Shown: positions 17,848-24,050 of the stretch, piece by piece
How positions within the stretch are numbered: position 1 is the first letter of the stretch
Layout: each line of letters begins with the position of its first letter
Assembly (NCBI RefSeq): GCF_000208925.1
Contig: NW_001915082.1
Span: 1 to 24,050, forward strand
Direction of reading: 5' to 3'
From: Entamoeba histolytica HM-1:IMSS
Taxonomy: Eukaryota > Evosea > Mastigamoebida > Endamoebidae
DNA length: 24,050 nt
The notes under the pieces: model-generated
Told to the model about the DNA's origin: nothing
What the model saw: only the letters and a program-made list of their open reading frames with translations
Databases searched by the model: none
Program-made: the position numbers and the translations under genes

Positions 17848-20800
17848 TTAAAGTGATGATGATATTTCTTTAATTCTGTTAACAAGATGTAATAAATCAA
17901 TTTCATTGGGTTCTGCTAATTTAGTAATTCTTTCAATAATTAATTGACGAGAGATGTATTGATTCATTAATTTATCTGTAGTAAATCTACTTAATGAAGC
18001 TTTGTCTAAATAAATTGCTGTTTCTCTAACAAGTGTTCCAATTTGGTCAATAGAGACAATCATTTCATTTTGTAATGGTCCCCAACTTCCACCTGCTTTA
18101 TAATAAACTTGAATTCTATACATATTATTAATTGGATAAACTATAATATGAGCATTATTAAATTGACTTGTAATTGTTAATGGGTTATAATATTTAGACT
18201 CACAATAAATAATATGAACTCGGTCATTTCCTACATGTCTTTTCTTTTGTTGATAAATTAATTCTCCTTTCTTAATTGGTATTTTAACAACTTCATGATA
18301 AATAATTTCAACTCGTTCATCACAATAATACAATGCTTTATCCCCATCACTTTCAAATTTAGTATCTAATTTTCCACAATATTTATTCCATCCTTTAAGA
18401 TTAATTTCTTCACCTAATTGTTTAATAAATTCATTATATCCTTCTGAACCTTTAGTATTTCCAAGAACTTCTTCTTCTTTAAATTGGCCAATACCAACAT
18501 AAACAATTCCTAATTTATGTGTTTCTTTGGGTCTTGCTTGATCTAATTTATTTTTCCATAGTTTATATGTTTCTTTACAACTAAGTATTTTTAATGGGAC
18601 TTTTTCATTTGGCTTACAGTTAGTTAACCAAATAATAGTCTTAATAATTTCAGTAATTCTTTTATTTTTTGCATCATCTTTTTTAATGATTTGGTTTTGT
18701 ATTATTTCTTTTCTTCTTTCCTTTTTAATTTCATCTTTAGTATTTAAAAGGATATTCTTTTTCATTACTTCAAATTCTTCTTTCATATCTTCTATTTCTT
18801 TCATAATTATATTATTATTAAATCCTTCTTTGTTTTCAACTTCAAATAACTCTTTATTTTCTTGTTCCATTTCTTCAACTAACTCATCAAGTTTATTTTT
18901 TACAATTTCTTCTTTACTTTTAATTAAGCATTGACGAGGTGAAATAAGTTCAATTTTGTTTTCTTTCTTTTCTTTTTCTATTTCTTTCCATTCTTTAATA
19001 TCATTTTGATTTCTTATTTCTTTTAATCTCCATCCCCATTTTCCAACAAGATCCCTAACAATAATATTAACTTCTTCTTTATTTTCATTATAATAAACAC
19101 AATAAATTCTGTCATTCATTACAAAATTAATTCCATTTTCTTCATCTTTAATATAATCTTCTCCACTCTCAAATTCATGTACTGAATGCATAAGATTCTC
19201 AATAATTACTTTCCCTTCAAAAACATCATCTATCTTATCATCACTATCATCATTAACCTTTTTTTCATTATTATTATTCTTTTGGAATATAGTAAAACAT
19301 TCTTTAACGGTTGTTTCACTAATTCTTTCAATAAGGTTTCGACAATTTAACCAAAAACTTCCTATTCCATTAACAATACTTCCTCGTTGACTTTTTTCTT
19401 TTGTTGTATATGTTAATTTACATAAGGTATCTATAATATATTCAATAGTTTCATCAGGTAATTTTTCATTCATTTTAGCCAAATAATTAATACACATTTC
19501 TATGTTTTTAACTTTACTACTTTCTAAGTCTTGGAAATCACCAATAATAAGATCAATTAATTCTTCTAACATAAACGTAGTTAATTCTCCATTATTTTCA
19601 TCAGAATTTATTTTAATATATTCACCAATTTCTATGATACATTTTGTAATGCCCCAAACTATTGATGTATGACAAAATGTTGATAATAAAATGTTAATCA
19701 AATGTTTATAACATTTAACTAACTCAATATAAATTTTATGTGCTGGTTTAGAGAAATTTATTTCTGTTTGATTTTCCTTTTTTTGTTTTATTTCTAAAGC
19801 AGTTTCATCAAAATCTTTTAGAGACTGAATAGAATGTAATAAAGTAATAACTTTTAACCCACAATTTAATGAAGGATATTCGAGTCTTTTGTCATATGGA
19901 ATAAAAGTATTATCATATTCAGGAAGAATATCAACATTTGGTAATTTTTCTAATTTTTGAATTGATTTAAGGATTGTTGGAATTAATATAAAACTTGATG
20001 GGTTCAATGAAGAAAATACTTCTGTAAGATTTTCTAAAGCATTAAATAGTTGTGTTTGGTTTAAAGACTCTAATGAATAATCAATAATATTATATCCAAT
20101 CTTAGAAATAATTGTTCCTTTAGAATATAATTGATAAAATGCTTTAATAGTTAAATTAATAATTAAAGAATCATTACTTTTTAAAGAAGACAATAAATAG
20201 TCAGTATAAATCATTTTTAAATTAAGTTCATTTGATGAAGAATTATATTGAGAAATATTTTCATATTGAATCAAAATAAGTAACGAAGTAATTATAATAA
20301 TATGAATATTTCTTATTACACAAAGTGGAAATTCATTTACATGTATTTGAGTGAAAAATTTAATCATTAATTGATAAAAATAAATAAAATCCATTTGATT
20401 CCATTTATTAGTTAAACTATAAAGAAATGGAATAGACTTTGGTACTTCAAGATTTGAATAAAGATATTCATATTGTATTGGTATTGATGTATGTTTATCT
20501 ATTGGTTGTTTAGTAGGAATTTCAACTACAGGTGATATTATTGCTTGTTCAGAAATAACAAGTTGATTAGGTTCAAATTTATAATAAACTAATAAAAGAA
20601 AGAATAAAATATGTCCAATAATATCAGAAATACCATCAACTACTCCAGGAATATTATAATATTCTTTAATTATACTTTGTAATATTTTCCATTCTTTTTC
20701 ATTTTTACTATTATAGCATAACCAACAATACAATAAAATTTGAATCATTATTCTTGTACTTCGTTTTTTATCAATTGAACAATTTTGTAAACGTTCTAAT

Positions 20801-22020
20801 TTACCAATAGTAAATAATTTTATTGTATCAACCAATGTTCTTTGAATCATTGCATTAATATTTGAAGAATAAATGTTTAATACTATATTATGTAAACAAT
20901 TTATAAGCATTAATTCTTCTTCATTATTTTGAATGATATCAATTCTCGTTTTTATTCCTTCAATTATTAATTTTCTAAAATCATTATATTCAATTGAATT
21001 AATAATTCCCTCTATTTTTGTTTGACATATAAACACTCTAAAATACCACTCAATACTATCTTTAACTATTGTTATTTTTTCTCTCATTGAAATAGAATAA
21101 ATTACTTTTAATAACTCAATAAATCCTGGTATTTCATTTAGTAATTCAATTACTTCTTCTTCATTAATTTCTTTTAATGAATTAATAACAATTGAATGTA
21201 TTTTTTCAGAAATTTTTTGAATTCCACTATATCCTTTTAATTCATTTTCTGTTTGAAATTCTTTGAACTCTGTATTTTGATTTGAATAAAGTAATTTCAT
21301 TAAAGCTATAAATAATGATATTAATCCTTTTCCTCGTTTTCCTTTTTCATTTATTACTTCTTTCATTACATAATTTATAAAAGTTAATGACTCTATTGTT
21401 TTATTTGTCATTGAATTATTAGAAATAATAAAATGTTGTGTTTCATACATTAATATTGGACCAGTTGGTAATATAGGTCCATTATTTAATGGAGTAAAAC
21501 TTGATGATATTCCAATTGCTAATGGTTTAGATGTACTAAGAGTTATTGTAGTTTCCATAAAGCTATTAATATTTAATGCACCAATAAGTATTTTAACTTC
21601 CTCTTGATTAGTTGATCCTTTTAACTTAATCCAATTTAATACAATTTTAAAAGTCTCTTCTCTAATACTTTTTTCTGTTTCAATGCATAAACAATCTTTA
21701 ATAAATTGTTGATAATTTTTCTTCTCTAATATTTTCGTTTTTTCATTTAAAATTAATCCCCAATTAATAACACCAAGAATTTTATTCACAACCGCATCTT
21801 CAATCATCTTAGAACTTTTTAACATTCCTTCTAACATCCTATTTACTTCTTCACAAAATCTATTAAAATTTTCTTGATACTCACTTATCCATTCTTCTAA
21901 TTCTTTCTTACTTAATAATCGGCAAAGGTTATCAAAGGAATTAAGTCTATCACTCATTTTCGCATTGTCATGAAGAAATTTTGTTTTTGCTTTCTTTATG
22001 TCTTTTTCCTTATCTGTCAT
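17848..22020 (-). CDS. Tuberin/RalGAP-type Rap-GAP domain protein
   Basis: About 1390 residues from the preferred start. Residues 1 to about 950 are helical and Leu/Ile-rich, like the HEAT-type scaffold of tuberin and RalGAP-alpha. A charged coiled coil spans about 1030-1125. The Rap-GAP domain begins near 1168 with HKLGIVYVGIGQ, followed by EEEVLGNTKGS, then KKRHVGNDRVHIIY. In GND the Asn (1265) is the catalytic 'Asn thumb' and is present. ITSQFNNAHIIVYPI and a C-terminal LVRETAIYLDKA segment also fit. It should speed GTP hydrolysis on a Rap-, Ral- or Rheb-like GTPase; the target is not shown. The open frame extends to an ATG at 22143, but those 41 extra residues are Phe/Lys-rich and look like translated leader. 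MTDKEK at 22020 is favoured. A GGAACTTTG word lies about 20 bases upstream of it. Confidence 0.9.
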   Translation of the reverse strand: MTDKEKDIKKAKTKFLHDNAKMSDRLNSFDNLCRLLSKKELEEWISEYQENFNRFCEEVNRMLEGMLKSSKMIEDAVVNKILGVINWGLILNEKTKILEKKNYQQFIKDCLCIETEKSIREETFKIVLNWIKLKGSTNQEEVKILIGALNINSFMETTITLSTSKPLAIGISSSFTPLNNGPILPTGPILMYETQHFIISNNSMTNKTIESLTFINYVMKEVINEKGKRGKGLISLFIALMKLLYSNQNTEFKEFQTENELKGYSGIQKISEKIHSIVINSLKEINEEEVIELLNEIPGFIELLKVIYSISMREKITIVKDSIEWYFRVFICQTKIEGIINSIEYNDFRKLIIEGIKTRIDIIQNNEEELMLINCLHNIVLNIYSSNINAMIQRTLVDTIKLFTIGKLERLQNCSIDKKRSTRIMIQILLYCWLCYNSKNEKEWKILQSIIKEYYNIPGVVDGISDIIGHILFFLLLVYYKFEPNQLVISEQAIISPVVEIPTKQPIDKHTSIPIQYEYLYSNLEVPKSIPFLYSLTNKWNQMDFIYFYQLMIKFFTQIHVNEFPLCVIRNIHIIIITSLLILIQYENISQYNSSSNELNLKMIYTDYLLSSLKSNDSLIINLTIKAFYQLYSKGTIISKIGYNIIDYSLESLNQTQLFNALENLTEVFSSLNPSSFILIPTILKSIQKLEKLPNVDILPEYDNTFIPYDKRLEYPSLNCGLKVITLLHSIQSLKDFDETALEIKQKKENQTEINFSKPAHKIYIELVKCYKHLINILLSTFCHTSIVWGITKCIIEIGEYIKINSDENNGELTTFMLEELIDLIIGDFQDLESSKVKNIEMCINYLAKMNEKLPDETIEYIIDTLCKLTYTTKEKSQRGSIVNGIGSFWLNCRNLIERISETTVKECFTIFQKNNNNEKKVNDDSDDKIDDVFEGKVIIENLMHSVHEFESGEDYIKDEENGINFVMNDRIYCVYYNENKEEVNIIVRDLVGKWGWRLKEIRNQNDIKEWKEIEKEKKENKIELISPRQCLIKSKEEIVKNKLDELVEEMEQENKELFEVENKEGFNNNIIMKEIEDMKEEFEVMKKNILLNTKDEIKKERRKEIIQNQIIKKDDAKNKRITEIIKTIIWLTNCKPNEKVPLKILSCKETYKLWKNKLDQARPKETHKLGIVYVGIGQFKEEEVLGNTKGSEGYNEFIKQLGEEINLKGWNKYCGKLDTKFESDGDKALYYCDERVEIIYHEVVKIPIKKGELIYQQKKRHVGNDRVHIIYCESKYYNPLTITSQFNNAHIIVYPINNMYRIQVYYKAGGSWGPLQNEMIVSIDQIGTLVRETAIYLDKASLSRFTTDKLMNQYISRQLIIERITKLAEPNEIDLLHLVNRIKEISSSL

Positions 22021-22143
22021 TCTTTCTCTTTTCAAAGTTCCTTCTTCTCTTTCTTTAGAGAAAATAATAAAATATTTACAAATTATTGTTACTTTCTTTA
22101 AAAAAAAATGCAATACGAAAATCTTCAAAAAAAAAAAATTCAA

Positions 22144-24050
22144 AAAAATAACAAAAGAAGAAGAAATTCACGTCATCCAAGAAATATAAATGACAGAAGA
22201 ATGAGTGAAAATAGGTATTATCTGTATGTACAGAAATACATGAATATTTACAATATTAATAATTATCATCATTACAATTACATCAATAGTTATATGATTC
22301 ATTTCACTCATTATTTCAATCATTTTCATAAATATTTTAATAATAACTCAAATAGAAATAAACAAATTGCATTGCATTATCATAATAGAAATAAATATCA
22401 TAATAACACACAAAGAATGTACAAACAATATCGAAATAAGAAACAAAACAGAAATAAAAGAAAAGAAATGATTGAAATACAAAATCAAGAATAATGGAAA
22501 AGACTCTTTGAATAAGAAATTAAAATCATTGCACAACAAGAAATATACGAAATTAAGAAAAATAAGAGTAAAGAATATACATTATCAACAATATGGTGAA
22601 GATTGTATTTTCTTGAATGAGAAAAAGAAGTTGAAAAGAAGATGATGATAAACAAAAGAGTCTAATTGAATAGATGATAAAATAATAAATGAGTAATGAA
22701 GAATGAAGATAAATATGAGAAAGATATTTGAAGAATAAGAGAATAGATATGAAGAAGAGGAAAATGCAAATAAAATAATAAAATAATAAAGAAATAGAGA
22801 AAAATAAAGAAGAGAATAGAAAAAGAACAGAATTATTAATAAATTAACGAAAAGATTGTGATATTAAGGAAGAAATAAGAGAATGAGATAAACAATTATG
22901 TGATAGAAGTATTTAAATAACATGGTTACTCTAAAAAGAAAGTATCAGAAGTAAACAATCCATCACAATAATTATACTTCAGGAAATATAAAATATCTAA
23001 ATTAGAAAATAAAAACACACCAGAATAAAGATGAAGTAAATTTGAGTATAACATACTCATCTGAAACGCAAATATGAATTATATTTCAATTAATGTTGTA
23101 ATAGTTAGTGTAATAACAACAAGTGAAGATGAATTTCAAAAAGAAAGATAACGAAGAAATCCAATAAAGAGATGAAAGTCAACATAAGAAAATAACCACA
23201 TTTTTATTAGAATATCAAAACACAATTGAATAAAAAGAAGAAAATTTAACAAATTATAAATGATTTTCATTACGATTATTTGAAAGCAAAATAAAGTAAC
23301 AAGTAAAAGATTCAATAGAAAGACCAATACAAGAAAATGAAAATAAATGACAATAAGAATATATTCAAAATAAAAAGAGAAATAAATAGAAGGAAAGAAT
23401 AAAACGATAATAACAAGTAATGAATTATAAGAATAAAAAGAATAAGAATGATAACGAAGAAATGAAAGAATATGAAGATGTATATTTCATTAATTATTGT
23501 GACATTGTAATAAATTACATCATTTCATTAATATCATCTTTCTATTTCTTTTATTATTCATTATATTGTTGTTTATTCTATTTATATTCATATTGTAGTT
23601 TCAACCACTATTAACATCATTAATATTAATAAACATGAAAGAAGTCAAAGAAATATAGAAAGAATAATATATTCAAAATATGTAGATTAAGTAAATTGTT
23701 CATTATTAATCAATATTTGAAATTAAAATAACTATTACATTTTATGAATGATGATATATCATAATAAAAACAAATGAATAAATTACTACAAATACACACA
23801 AAAATGAAAAGAATAAGATGAAATATAAAATGATAAAATATGCAAAGAGATAACATCTAAATAAATCTTAAGAAGATGAATATCAAATAATATATCTTTT
23901 ATTAATTTCTTTATTTGAATATATCAATTTATTATTACATTATTTTACTTAAACATTAATTTATATATTGTATTAATTGAATATATAATTGTTAATAAAA
24001 TATGAATAATAATTCTTATTCAATTATATTATCCTATTATTCATTATTAT
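22144..24050. other. Low-complexity region with purine-rich strand and decayed frame
   Basis: No intact gene. An open stretch at 22108-22494 (plus) encodes an Asn/Tyr/His/Lys-rich low-complexity product and overlaps the GAP leader, so I do not call it a gene. From about 22490 to 23470 the plus strand is strongly purine-rich. The same frame stays protein-like across TAA (22492-22494), TAA (22513-22515), TGA (22597-22599) and TGA (22618-22620). A second frame is protein-like at about 23110-23610. This may be a relic of a Lys/Glu-rich coding sequence or only biased composition. A 12-bp palindrome ATGATATATCAT sits at 23751-23762. Confidence 0.45.

Noticed and set aside
22021..22143. N-terminal extension of the GAP protein from the ATG at 22143
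   Set aside because: Forty-one Phe/Lys-rich residues come from T-runs typical of Entamoeba leaders. A start at 22020 gives a more ordinary N-terminus, though this is not proven.
22108..22494. 128-codon open frame on the plus strand
   Set aside because: The product is Asn/Tyr/His/Lys low complexity, it overlaps the leader of the GAP gene and it has no promoter; treated only as part of a possible relic.
22490..23610. Alternative genetic code with TAA/TAG read as Gln
   Set aside because: P0, VPS13, the sulfotransferase and the GAP all use standard stops with full-length products. Stops in this AT- and purine-rich region are expected from composition or decay.
1..24050. tRNA arrays, rRNA, CRISPR or prokaryotic operon signals
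   Set aside because: No B-box-like GGTTCRA motif, no regularly spaced repeats and no Shine-Dalgarno pattern; the gene content is eukaryotic.

Overview
The window looks like nuclear DNA of an Entamoeba species close to E. histolytica. The evidence is the extreme A+T content, short introns with GTTTGT donors and TAG acceptors, intergenic promoter words of the known Entamoeba type (TATTTAAA-like boxes and an exact AATGAACT GAAC element), a dead R4-type LINE, a cysteine-rich surface protein, a PAPS-dependent sulfotransferase and a Rap/Ral-GAP. Protein P0 reads with the standard genetic code. The exact species cannot be fixed from the sequence alone.

Layout, left to right. 1-674 is the reverse-transcriptase core of a decayed non-LTR retrotransposon. 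It stops about 90 bp before a 1594-residue VPS13-like lipid-transfer protein (767-5551) that keeps the VAB repeats and the C-terminal region but lacks the N-terminal chorein domain. Next come a small cysteine-rich type I membrane protein with one intron (5750-6247), a broken ARV1-like gene (6451-7008), and ribosomal stalk protein P0 on the minus strand (7135-8085), with two AAACCCTGA motifs just upstream of its start. About 4.5 kb (8086-12617) then holds no gene I can support. A proline-rich two-helix membrane protein with 27-nt tandem repeats follows (12618-13091). After it come a 688-residue beta-rich surface protein with one intron (13932-16068), a sulfotransferase (16425-17765), and, convergent to it, a tuberin/RalGAP-type GTPase-activating protein (17848-22020, minus). 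The right end (22144-24050) is low-complexity and has a strongly purine-rich strand that may be a decayed coding region.

The genes do not form an operon or a single pathway. Several act at membranes: lipid transfer (VPS13, ARV1), two anchored surface proteins, a small membrane protein and a small-GTPase regulator. The most informative points are the LINE/VPS13 junction, the compensating frameshifts in the ARV1 relic, the shared exon structure of the two surface proteins, and the paired motifs ahead of P0. I found no convincing new multi-gene system.
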